This document shows, in pieces, positions 6,558 through 14,388 of a stretch of 24,915 nucleotides of DNA. How positions within the stretch are numbered: position 1 is the stretch's first letter; each line of letters starts with the position of its first letter. Both the position numbers and the translations under genes were made by a program. The stretch covers positions 1-24,915 of the IMG/VR virus record IMGVR_UViG_3300045135_000812. One strand, given 5' to 3'. Below the pieces are notes generated by a model. That model had not been told where the DNA came from. It saw only the letters and a list, made by a program, of their open reading frames with translations, and searched no databases. The stretch is from a virus.

Positions 6558-9473
6558 CTACTTGAGGTATTCCGCTGGAATGTTTATGATTGCGTTTCGA
6601 GAGTGATCAGGACGAACGTGACGGGCTGCAACCTCTGCCATGTTCTGTTTCGAACCCATGATATTGCGGAAGTTACTCAAAAAGTTCCACACAGAAGGTT
6701 CGTATTCACTCTGGTTGAAATTGTACGAATCTTTTATCGTCACCGAGCCATCTTCGTTGTCGTGAGCAGTGAATTTACCTAGACTCGCACGTACTCGGTA
6801 GTCGACGTCTTTGATCTGCTCGTCGTAATCGCCGTGACCTACAGGCTCGTTGATGTTTTCGTCATAGGTCGTAATCGAGGTTCTTCCACGAGAATCTTCA
6901 AAAGAGCGGATCTTGTCCGCAAGCTTACCCATCTCGTCTTCTACGGTAGTCAGGCTGGGGTCGTCGTAGTACCAGAAGTTGTTGTCTTCTGAGTCTACGT
7001 TCTGCCCCTGTTCGTTTTTACGGAATGGGAAGTTGGTACCGAACAGGTCGAGGAGTTCTCCTTCGTACTTGTCGTTTTTCTCGCGTTGCTTTTTGATTAT
7101 CTGGCCGATGTACTGTAGTTCTTCGTCTGTGAAGTCTGCTTCAGTGATGTCATCTTCCTTGCCTAGCATGAAGTCGATGTAGAGCTGCTCGTGGGTAGGG
7201 CGGCGAGCTTCGCCTCCTTTTGCCATAGCCATGCCTTCAGCGGGTAGCTGCTGCTCTTGCTGTGGCTGTTCCCCGTTCTCTTGCAAACGTTTTTCGGTTT
7301 CTTTGGCACCACGTGCGTTTATCTTTTCGAGACGATCGTAACCGATGATTTTAGCGAGGGTAGGAGGAATGACGACTTCGCCTTTAGATACGAGCAAAGA
7401 CACGGCGGTATTCTTATCTATTTTATTGCCGTTGTTAGATATGTCAACCCCTTGCTGCTCTGCTTCTTTCATGGCGTCAAGCAGCATTGTTTTAACATCC
7501 TCTGATCCGGCAAACTCAACTGCGGCTGCGTTCAGTACGTAAGAGCCCTCTGGCACCTCCATCTGAACGTCATCTGCTACAGTTTGCCCATCTTGTACCT
7601 GCTCAGGCTGTTCTCCTACAAACCCTACGGGCCCACCCCCTGCCATCGCCATCTGCGGCAGGGTAGCCTTGCCTTCCTGTAGTTCGACAAGGAATTTGTT
7701 GTACTCAACAACATAGTTTCGCTCCGTGTCGTCCGCTGCAACGCTCGGGTTGATCATGTACTTTTCAGGGTTTCGTTTGATGTCCTCTTGGTTGTTTACC
7801 AAAAAGCCGATATCTACGGTACGGCCTGCTTCTCCGCCCTCAGCCATCTTTTCAATCTTGCCACCGCATGCTGCGCGCGCAACGCCCTGTCTTTCTGCAA
7901 ACAGTTTTGCGTATGGGTTTACGTAGGGTTGAGCTGCTTTAGGCACGAGAGATACTGTTCCTGTGGTTTGGCCCATTACACCGGGGCTCAAGTAAGATGG
8001 GATACCCGCGCTTGTTATCGCGTCGGTGATGGTTGTGCCGCCCGTCGCAGTGTTAGTGACGTTGGAAGTCACGGAACCGCCGCTGTCAGATCCCCCGATT
8101 GCCGCAGATGTGACGTCACTGGTCACGCTCTTAGCGGCTTGTTCTTCCGGAGTCGTCATCGAGCTTGTTGTGCCGCCGAACCATTCCACTACACTAGCTG
8201 CGGGCCCAGTCCACCCTGTGTAGTTGTATGTGACATTGTCACGGTTGGTGATATCCTGCACCACACCCGTCTCAATGTCCCCGACGATTGCGGCGTATGG
8301 GCCGGTTGCCATGTCGATGCCGGCGTTCAAGGCAGCAGTGCCGAATTTCGCTGCGAGAGCGTCCGCGCTATAGCTGCGCATGTCCATGCCGATACGGCTG
8401 TTTTCCATGTCGATGTAGAACTCTGGCTGGTCAAACAGCTGTATATCCTTAAACATCGTGCTTAGGGGCTCGTTTAACTGGCTGATGCCGATCTTAGCTG
8501 CAACGTTGCCCGCTTTTTCAAGCACCGAAATATCTTGGTTTAGGGCGCTCGGTTCGATGAATATACCGGTGCCTTGTGCAGCAGCGGCTGCTCGTACGGC
8601 CTCAAAGTTCGACGTCTTGAACACGCCCGGTTCAAATTCAAAGATATCCCCGTCAGCTGCGATCACTTTCGGGTCTGGGGCGAATCCCTGCGTGAGGGAC
8701 TCCCAGAACGACTTTGTCGTCACATCTTCAAACTTTTCCATGTACGCAATAGTATCTTCGAACTCTTGGTCGAAGGTCTTATCGGCGCGGAACTGGGACT
8801 CGTCTACATTACCCCACATCGGAATGTCTGTGGTGGTGCCGATCTGGTACGAAGCGTCCCGAAGTGAAGACTCAAACGACGCCTGTGTTACATCGTCTGA
8901 CGTGTAGAACCCATCCCCTGTAGCCGGTTGGTTTGACAGCGCCTCGTACATCTCCGAGAATGCGTTGCTGTCTGGTGTTATAGATACATCAGGCACACCC
9001 GCTGCAGATGTGTACGGGGTGTTTACATCCGTCCCCGTGAAAAAGCTGCTGCTGGTATCCGACGTGATAGTAGATGACGGCGAGTATGCGTCTATTACGC
9101 TCGTGTCTGCGGTAAAGTCCGCGGGGTTAAATGCGTAGTTTGGTTCTGTCGGAGTTGGCGGAGTGTACGAGCTGGACCCACTATCATTCGAGGTGCTAAC
9201 CGCGGGAGATGACGACTCGTACGCTGCTCTATCTTCCGTGTACGTGGAATATCCCGAGTCCCCTCGACCGGAGTAGCCACTCGACGTGTCCGTGTTTGTA
9301 GATACGGAGTTTGAGACGCCACCGATTGCGTTGCCGTTGCGGTCCGTGACGTTGCCCGGAGAAGGGGTGGATGTGCTTCCACCGCCACCGCCGCCGCCCG
9401 AACTTCCGCCCGAGTCGCCGCCCCAGTAGGGACCTTTTTCAGACTGTAAACGCACTAACCAGCGACTAAACAT
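6558..9473 (-). CDS. Large internal virion / DNA-ejection protein (probable)
   Basis: This 971-aa protein is not assigned to a named family with certainty. Residues about 17-40 are a Gly/Ser linker, and about 40-200 a low-complexity Ser/Thr/Tyr/Asp-rich stretch without clear fold. A helix- and strand-bearing middle follows. Near 530-550 is ACGGKIEKMAEGGEAG, and near 610-660 a GGGPVGF plus VPEGSYVLNAAAVEFAG block resembling segments in large structural proteins of marine phages. The last 250 residues are charged. No lytic transglycosylase motif or clear membrane helix was seen. The ATG shares its A with the stop of the GNAT gene (TAATG), so translation is coupled. Placement after a gp13-like protein suggests a core or ejection protein. 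Its location between portal and scaffold, rather than after the tail genes, is unusual for T7-like phages. Confidence 0.7.
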   Translation of the reverse strand: MFSRWLVRLQSEKGPYWGGDSGGSSGGGGGGGSTSTPSPGNVTDRNGNAIGGVSNSVSTNTDTSSGYSGRGDSGYSTYTEDRAAYESSSPAVSTSNDSGSSSYTPPTPTEPNYAFNPADFTADTSVIDAYSPSSTITSDTSSSFFTGTDVNTPYTSAAGVPDVSITPDSNAFSEMYEALSNQPATGDGFYTSDDVTQASFESSLRDASYQIGTTTDIPMWGNVDESQFRADKTFDQEFEDTIAYMEKFEDVTTKSFWESLTQGFAPDPKVIAADGDIFEFEPGVFKTSNFEAVRAAAAAQGTGIFIEPSALNQDISVLEKAGNVAAKIGISQLNEPLSTMFKDIQLFDQPEFYIDMENSRIGMDMRSYSADALAAKFGTAALNAGIDMATGPYAAIVGDIETGVVQDITNRDNVTYNYTGWTGPAASVVEWFGGTTSSMTTPEEQAAKSVTSDVTSAAIGGSDSGGSVTSNVTNTATGGTTITDAITSAGIPSYLSPGVMGQTTGTVSLVPKAAQPYVNPYAKLFAERQGVARAACGGKIEKMAEGGEAGRTVDIGFLVNNQEDIKRNPEKYMINPSVAADDTERNYVVEYNKFLVELQEGKATLPQMAMAGGGPVGFVGEQPEQVQDGQTVADDVQMEVPEGSYVLNAAAVEFAGSEDVKTMLLDAMKEAEQQGVDISNNGNKIDKNTAVSLLVSKGEVVIPPTLAKIIGYDRLEKINARGAKETEKRLQENGEQPQQEQQLPAEGMAMAKGGEARRPTHEQLYIDFMLGKEDDITEADFTDEELQYIGQIIKKQREKNDKYEGELLDLFGTNFPFRKNEQGQNVDSEDNNFWYYDDPSLTTVEDEMGKLADKIRSFEDSRGRTSITTYDENINEPVGHGDYDEQIKDVDYRVRASLGKFTAHDNEDGSVTIKDSYNFNQSEYEPSVWNFLSNFRNIMGSKQNMAEVAARHVRPDHSRNAIINIPAEYLK

Positions 9474-9886
9474 TATTCTTCTTCTCCGATGGGCTTGCTG
9501 ATAGTTGTAGATTCATCTGTAAAACCTGATAAAGCACGTAGCCACCCACGTCTACCAATAACTTCCATTCTGTCACAGCCGCGAGATACCCCGTAGCGTT
9601 CCAGAGTTTTTAAGGCAGCATCCCAATCCGCGTTGTCGCCGCCAAGAGTAGTAACGACAATCGCGCGACACTTCGCATATTCTACGATGTTGGTCACGCA
9701 TGCTGATGTAATGTTGCCATCCTCGAGAGCGACCCACAGTTGTCTATGGCCTTCTCGGACGAGAGGATACAGGTCGTCCGTATCACTCCGGTATGTTTCT
9801 ACGCGGGATAGCAGAGGATGCACTGCATCCCATACTACGTCCACGTCTGCCGGCTTAACGAGAAGCGGCTGAATTTGCCTGCTCAA
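9473..9886 (-). CDS. GNAT-fold internal virion protein (T7 gp13-like)
   Basis: This 137-aa protein is almost the same length as T7 gp13 (138 aa). It has the GNAT-like pattern of that family: LLVKPADVDVVWDAVHPLL at the N-terminus, LWVALEDGNITSACVTNIVEY in the core strands, and CDRMEVIGRRGWLRALSGFTD at the C-terminus, where acetyltransferases have the RGWxxxLxxxGF segment. In T7 the homologue is needed for virion assembly rather than known acetylation. The only usable start in this frame is TTG at 9886, because a stop lies 30 nt upstream, so the gene overlaps the 80-aa gene by 32 nt. Its stop overlaps the next ATG. Position beside the large virion protein supports an internal-core role. Confidence 0.8.
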   Translation of the reverse strand: MSRQIQPLLVKPADVDVVWDAVHPLLSRVETYRSDTDDLYPLVREGHRQLWVALEDGNITSACVTNIVEYAKCRAIVVTTLGGDNADWDAALKTLERYGVSRGCDRMEVIGRRGWLRALSGFTDESTTISKPIGEEE

Positions 9887-10097
9887 CGACTGCTCGATGG
9901 CTATCCGGTAGGTTCAGCAGGGTTTCCAGTAAAGCCATCTTCCCCTGCAGCCGGAACATTTCCTGTTCCGATTGTGCCGTTACCAACCCCCGAAGCGTCA
10001 ACTGGTGCAGGTCCGCCAGATACTGGACCAGACCCTCCCATGCTTGGCTGTTGTGGATTAGCGGGGCCACCTTCTGGGCCTGTTCCTTGTTGAGCAT
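9855..10097 (-). CDS. 80-aa helical protein overlapping the portal 3' end
   Basis: The ATG at 10097 opens an 80-codon frame (MLNKEQAQKVAPLIHNSQ...) in a different frame from the portal gene. Its first 197 bp overlap the last ~65 portal codons, and its last 32 bp overlap the GNAT gene. The product has strong amphipathic helices (WEGLVQYLADLHQLTLRGLV; EMFRLQGKMALLETLLNLP). It resembles small helical proteins encoded near portals of other podoviruses, which I recognise only as a pattern. By contrast, the portal tail in the overlap is Gly/Pro/Asn-rich low complexity, as expected if this frame is the constrained one. The Shine-Dalgarno is weak (AGGGA, 8 nt upstream). The function is unknown; chaperone or connector-associated roles are possible. 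Confidence 0.72.
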   Translation of the reverse strand: MLNKEQAQKVAPLIHNSQAWEGLVQYLADLHQLTLRGLVTAQSEQEMFRLQGKMALLETLLNLPDSHRAVVEQANSAASR

Positions 10098-11997
10098 TCT
10101 GGAGTCCCTGTAGTACTTTAGCGTACAACTGTGCTTCGTTGATGTCGTTGACCAGTTCGTCCGGATCGATATCTTGTGAGATTGCGAGTTCCTTGACGAG
10201 GTTTGGCAGCTTCACAAACGGCGCGAGCATCGGATTTGCAACTGTCTGTAGCAGTGTAGTTAGGCGCTGAGAACGCACCTCTTTCTGCATCACGGCTGCT
10301 GTGCCACGCGGTTTGATAGACAGATCGCCTTCAATGTCTGGGGCAGCATCGTTGTACTGCATATTCCACTGAAAGTACGACTCACCCAATGGTTTGAGCA
10401 GGAAGTCGTCGATGTTCTTAACGACTGTCTTGATAGACATGCTACCTGCGCTGAGAAGCATGGACAGACCGGACGATGTACGTCCCGTGCCAGATACGCC
10501 GGTTTGACCGTGCATCACTGACGGGATACCCGTCTCTTCGTCGGCAAGCTGTCGCGCAATCTGATACATCTGAATGTTTTCAGGCGCTGTGTTCGGGAAC
10601 TTCTGCGCGTTGATTGCAGTGCCCGTAACGCCAGACTGACGTCGGAATACTTTACCGGGGAAGATGTCAAAGTTCTGACCGGGAACGAGGGAAGCCTCGT
10701 CCACGTCAAACACGAGGTTGCCCGCCAAAGCTAGGTTGTCGATGGCCATACGGACGTGGCCATTCATGAGCAGCTGTGCGTCTTCCATATTCTCGGCAAC
10801 ACCCACGCCCCAGATCTGGTACGGATCTACTTCGTATGGGAAAGCCATATACGGAATTCGGGCCGGCGTAAATGGATTTAGGACGCAGCGGATAACTTCG
10901 TTTCCACATATCCAAGCATTGATCTGTACCTGATCTAGCTCGGTAACTGTATCCGGAAGGTCCAAGCCGACTTCACGGGCAAACTGTGCGTCGAGAACAC
11001 CCCAGTATTCGAGGATTTCGTAGCGGTTTTCGTTGCCGTACGGTGTGTTTTCCTCTTCTCGGATGGTGCTTTCGAAGTATTTGTCTTGGTAGTTCGGGCC
11101 TTTTACAAGGGCGTTTTCGATGGCTTGCCCATTAAAATATGGACGGTTCATCAGGCCGCGAACCTGTTGGCGAGTCATACGGTGGCGTTGGATGACGTAT
11201 TCTGCGTCTTCCACCGTAACTGCCGAAGGATCTGGGTAGAAATCCCACACGGACACGTGCTCCGAACGAGGTACGACTGTTTCTACCGGATCGTAGACAC
11301 GGGTGCCCTCTTCGTCACGCGACCAACGGTGAGATCGCTTGTAGTAGTTGAAAGGACCCTTCACGATACCTGTACCGAGAAGAGCACCCTCGAACACAGC
11401 GTAGCGCAGTACGTTGACGGCGTCTGTGTCGAGCAGCTGGTCGTGGATGTGTTTTTCCATCCGGCGCGCAGCGTCATCTGCCGGCTTGAACTGAGGTTCG
11501 CCCATCAAGGCGGGTCCCTCAGCCAGCTGGTCCTTCATACTTTCGTACTTGCCGAAGTTTATCCCCGTTGCGCCCGGTTCTAACTCCATTCCGTCTCCGG
11601 GGAAGCCGAACGGGCTTTGCAACGCGTCATCAGCAGGGGTTTTCATGTGGACAAACTCAGCGACGCCATCGGGTACAGGAGTAGCCTCTACCACGATGGG
11701 GAACTTCTTGTTAGCAAACAAGATGTCGATGATTTGACCGTACGCAGACAGGACCTTAGTCTTCGTAATCTTGATGAACACTTTTGAGCGTTCACTGTCA
11801 CGGTACTGAGTCGTAGAGTCGTAAATACCTTTAAAGTTCTTGTACGCCTGCAACCAACGAGACTCGAACGTCTGTCGGCCGTGTTCAGCTTCCGTAAACT
11901 TCTCTTGAATATGACCCGCTAGACCCGGCATACTCGCAGCAGTGTCGAGTACTTCGACCTGACCATCGTCTGGATTTTGGAGGAAACCCTCTGCCAT
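9901..11997 (-). CDS. Portal protein
   Basis: This 698-aa protein forms the dodecameric portal at the packaging vertex. Podovirus-portal features are the N-terminal helical segment (ESRWLQAYKNFKGIYDSTTQYRDSERSKVFIKITKTKV), the wing with EGALLGTGIVKGPFNYYKRSH, the VWDFYPDPSAVTVEDAEYVIQRHRMT block, RIPYMAFPYEVDPYQIWGVGVAENMEDAQ, and the long stem/crown helices ending in SQDIDPDELVNDINEAQLYAKVL. The size is like P22 gp1 (725 aa). The last ~60 residues are Gly/Pro-rich and coincide with an overlapping gene in another frame. The ATG at 11997 is preceded by AAGGTAAGAAGAC, which includes the stop of the 69-aa gene. Location after terminase and before scaffold matches the P22 order. Confidence 0.92.
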   Translation of the reverse strand: MAEGFLQNPDDGQVEVLDTAASMPGLAGHIQEKFTEAEHGRQTFESRWLQAYKNFKGIYDSTTQYRDSERSKVFIKITKTKVLSAYGQIIDILFANKKFPIVVEATPVPDGVAEFVHMKTPADDALQSPFGFPGDGMELEPGATGINFGKYESMKDQLAEGPALMGEPQFKPADDAARRMEKHIHDQLLDTDAVNVLRYAVFEGALLGTGIVKGPFNYYKRSHRWSRDEEGTRVYDPVETVVPRSEHVSVWDFYPDPSAVTVEDAEYVIQRHRMTRQQVRGLMNRPYFNGQAIENALVKGPNYQDKYFESTIREEENTPYGNENRYEILEYWGVLDAQFAREVGLDLPDTVTELDQVQINAWICGNEVIRCVLNPFTPARIPYMAFPYEVDPYQIWGVGVAENMEDAQLLMNGHVRMAIDNLALAGNLVFDVDEASLVPGQNFDIFPGKVFRRQSGVTGTAINAQKFPNTAPENIQMYQIARQLADEETGIPSVMHGQTGVSGTGRTSSGLSMLLSAGSMSIKTVVKNIDDFLLKPLGESYFQWNMQYNDAAPDIEGDLSIKPRGTAAVMQKEVRSQRLTTLLQTVANPMLAPFVKLPNLVKELAISQDIDPDELVNDINEAQLYAKVLQGLQNAQQGTGPEGGPANPQQPSMGGSGPVSGGPAPVDASGVGNGTIGTGNVPAAGEDGFTGNPAEPTG

Positions 11998-12008
11998 GTC
12001 TTCTTACC

Positions 12009-12218
12009 TTACGCGAACTCGCGCATGTCGTTAGCTAGTTTATCGATTTGACCAGTCACAGTCGGTTTAGACTGTTTCTTAGGTGCAGCTTCGATAAGTA
12101 CGTCAGTTTTTGCAACGCCGTCGAACTGCTTCTTAGCGTTCTTCTTAGCAGCGTCGGCTTTGTGATCGTTCACACCTTTGCCACATGCGTTCATAATTTC
12201 TGCTGATACGTAGCTCAT
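12009..12218 (-). CDS. 69-aa Lys/Ala-rich protein, unknown
   Basis: The ATG at 12218 is chosen because AAGGAGA lies 7 nt upstream; the frame stays open further upstream but would overlap the preceding gene. The product (MSYVSAEIMNACGKGVNDHK...) is small, basic in the middle (ADAAKKNAKKQFDGVAK; PKKQSKPTV) and ends in a short helix (IDKLANDMREFA). It sits 11 bp before the portal gene and 16 bp after the 717-aa recombinase-like gene. It is probably translated in large amounts given the strong ribosome site. No family is recognised. A small head-associated or DNA-binding packaging accessory is conceivable from its charge and position, but nothing proves it. Confidence 0.75.
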   Translation of the reverse strand: MSYVSAEIMNACGKGVNDHKADAAKKNAKKQFDGVAKTDVLIEAAPKKQSKPTVTGQIDKLANDMREFA

Positions 12219-12234
12219 GCTAGTCTCCTTGTTG

Positions 12235-14388
12235 TTATTGTCCGAATAGCTCGGATGCTTCGTCATCGATCGAGCGCATCTGAGGACCCGCCATACCACG
12301 ATTCTGTAATTGTTGTGACATCTGTTCCTGTACGAGCGGAGCCATACGGACAGGTCCACCGACCTCATCCATCTGCTGTCGCTGTATAGTCACGGCCTGT
12401 CTTTCGGGTGAAATCTGTTCGCCAGCAGGTTGCGATTGCATCATCGCTACTGGCAACGGCTCTACAGCCTCATATAAGCCCACTCCTGCGCCTTCTAGCA
12501 TAGCCTGTGGGGTAGATGCCCCTCGTTCCTTAGCTTCGCTGTAGCGGCTCGTAGCGGCTCCTGTGATGGCTGTTACACCTAGACCCGCCATAGCAATCTT
12601 GCCGGCGTTCTTTAACATGTCTAGGTAGCGACCAAAGCCCGCCTTCTGTTCGTCGTTCATTGTGTGTGGGGGACGTTCGTTTTCGGCTTCTTGTTGTGCC
12701 GCTTTCTCAGCTTTACGCTGCTCGCGGTTTTCTGCCTGTAAACGTGCCTTCTCGTCTGCGAGTTGAGCCTTACGCTGAACTTCCTGCATTTCGAGTTCTT
12801 GCTGGCCTTTGAGGTAAGCCTGACCTTCTTCACTCTGTAGCCACTGCAGTTTTTGTGCGTCCACTTTCATTCGCTCGAGTTCTGCGGATGATTGTTTTAC
12901 GCTTGCTTCTGCTACCTGTGCTTCTGCAACCTTTGTTTGCTGCTCAGGAGTGAGTTGTACAGGGCGATCGATGAACCCCTGCGATGTGCTCCCGATACCT
13001 GCGCCTTCCCACGAAGTTGCGGCACCTGCTGAATACCCTTGTACGATGTTACCGATCTCTGCAACAACGGCTGCAGGCTGACCCGCGTAGTTCTTACTCA
13101 GGATGCTGACGTCGGTGTGGCCCATCAAGCCTTTCACCAAGTCTTCCGGTACTTTGAACTCGTCGCGGAGCATCTTCGGAATGATAGAGCGGATCGCACT
13201 CGGCGTAGAGATTACGCCCTTAGATGGGTCTTGCTTATCTACGAGAGGAAGCACGTCTTCGTATCCCGCCAACAGAGAAGGCGAGATGTACTGTCGAAAC
13301 GCTGTGTTGAACTTGGCAGGAGACGTGTTGAACAGCATGTCTGTGGTAGCCGTGTCTCGTGCGTTTATGATCAGCTGTCCGATCGGGCTGTCGATTGGGT
13401 ATGAGATGTCTGGACGAGTCTTCTTACCACGTGTTACGCCACGTACGGTAACGGTATCTCCGTCCACACGAACGTCGTCTTTCTTGATGCCGCCCGTACC
13501 GACGATCTGCTCAATACGGTTGCCCGTAGCGCGATGGTACTCCACAGCTGCTGCTGTAGCGGGATCTGTTTCGGCAATCTTAGGAAGCGCCTGTGAATAG
13601 ATTTCATCCAAGCCTGCACGAGGTACTAGACCGCGCATAGGGCGTTCGCCTGCCAATCCTGTACGCTGTGTACCGCCCGACACACCACCTTCACCGGTGA
13701 TCTGTGGGTAGGCGTCGACCATACCGAGACCTTCGACCTCAACCTGCGTACTCAGTACACCCGCCCCCTGTAGAGATGGACGGATAACTTTTTCGAGTGC
13801 CTGTAGGTTGCCGAAGCGGTTAGCACCGCCACCTTCTTTACTAAACTTCTGCCAGACTTCTTCTTTACGCAGATCTGAGTAGAGAGTGTCTGCGCTGAGG
13901 CCCGCCTTTTCGATACCAGAGCGAAGCGCGCTGATACGACGTTTAGCGTTGTCAGATACGGATGGACGTGACTCTGCGTACGAGATTGCTTCGCCGAGTG
14001 TGAGAGATCCCGCTTTTGCTTTCTTAGCTAGATCTTCTGCAGTGAGAGATTTTGCAGGAGCTGGCGCTTTTTCTTCCACGAGTTCTCCGAAGTTGAAAGA
14101 CGGTGCATCCATTCCCATAGACGCACTGGCGATCTTGCGTGCTGCGTTGTCGAGTACGGCCGCGACATCTTTGTCACCGGCCTGTTTGATGTATTCCTGT
14201 GCTAGACTGTCCGCAGACAGACCCGCCTTCTCTGCGTCCGACAAAACCTTTGCACGGAACTTCTGTGCTTCTGCTTCGTTGGTACGGAGATCTGTTTCGG
14301 AAACATACACCTCGATGGCTTCATCCAACAGAAGACTCGCAGGAGTCTGTAGTGCTTTGCCTAGTTGTTCGCCAGTGTACGTTGCCAT
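12235..14388 (-). CDS. 717-aa head-cluster protein with embedded tyrosine-recombinase domain
   Basis: Residues ~280-436 read as a tyrosine recombinase catalytic domain: box I Arg291 in ATGNRIEQI, a beta-hairpin Lys (322/323) in RGKKTR, box II Arg400 in SAIRSIIPKML (with Ser397 where His is usual), His424 in LMGHTDVS and Tyr434 in SKNYAG. The spacing R400-24-H424-10-Y434 is normal for the family. Upstream, two related helical modules (AEKAGLSADSL at 52-62; IEKAGLSADTL at 159-169) may be duplicated core-binding or arm-binding domains. Downstream are a Glu/Gln/Lys coiled coil (480-570), a hydrophobic Gly/Ala segment (595-612) and a Met/Gln-rich tail, all atypical for integrases. The gene abuts terL (TAAATG) and precedes portal. 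Inference: a virion-associated recombinase or ejection protein that reuses the fold. An active integrase is possible but unproven. Confidence 0.8.
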   Translation of the reverse strand: MATYTGEQLGKALQTPASLLLDEAIEVYVSETDLRTNEAEAQKFRAKVLSDAEKAGLSADSLAQEYIKQAGDKDVAAVLDNAARKIASASMGMDAPSFNFGELVEEKAPAPAKSLTAEDLAKKAKAGSLTLGEAISYAESRPSVSDNAKRRISALRSGIEKAGLSADTLYSDLRKEEVWQKFSKEGGGANRFGNLQALEKVIRPSLQGAGVLSTQVEVEGLGMVDAYPQITGEGGVSGGTQRTGLAGERPMRGLVPRAGLDEIYSQALPKIAETDPATAAAVEYHRATGNRIEQIVGTGGIKKDDVRVDGDTVTVRGVTRGKKTRPDISYPIDSPIGQLIINARDTATTDMLFNTSPAKFNTAFRQYISPSLLAGYEDVLPLVDKQDPSKGVISTPSAIRSIIPKMLRDEFKVPEDLVKGLMGHTDVSILSKNYAGQPAAVVAEIGNIVQGYSAGAATSWEGAGIGSTSQGFIDRPVQLTPEQQTKVAEAQVAEASVKQSSAELERMKVDAQKLQWLQSEEGQAYLKGQQELEMQEVQRKAQLADEKARLQAENREQRKAEKAAQQEAENERPPHTMNDEQKAGFGRYLDMLKNAGKIAMAGLGVTAITGAATSRYSEAKERGASTPQAMLEGAGVGLYEAVEPLPVAMMQSQPAGEQISPERQAVTIQRQQMDEVGGPVRMAPLVQEQMSQQLQNRGMAGPQMRSIDDEASELFGQ

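Noticed and set aside
7788-8465. Rightward 225-codon frame
   Set aside because: Antisense of the 971-aa virion gene; Cys/Arg/His-rich composition without motifs.
12219-12368. N-terminal extension of the 69-aa gene
   Set aside because: The extension overlaps the 717-aa gene and is Arg/Cys-rich, while AAGGAGA marks the ATG at 12218.
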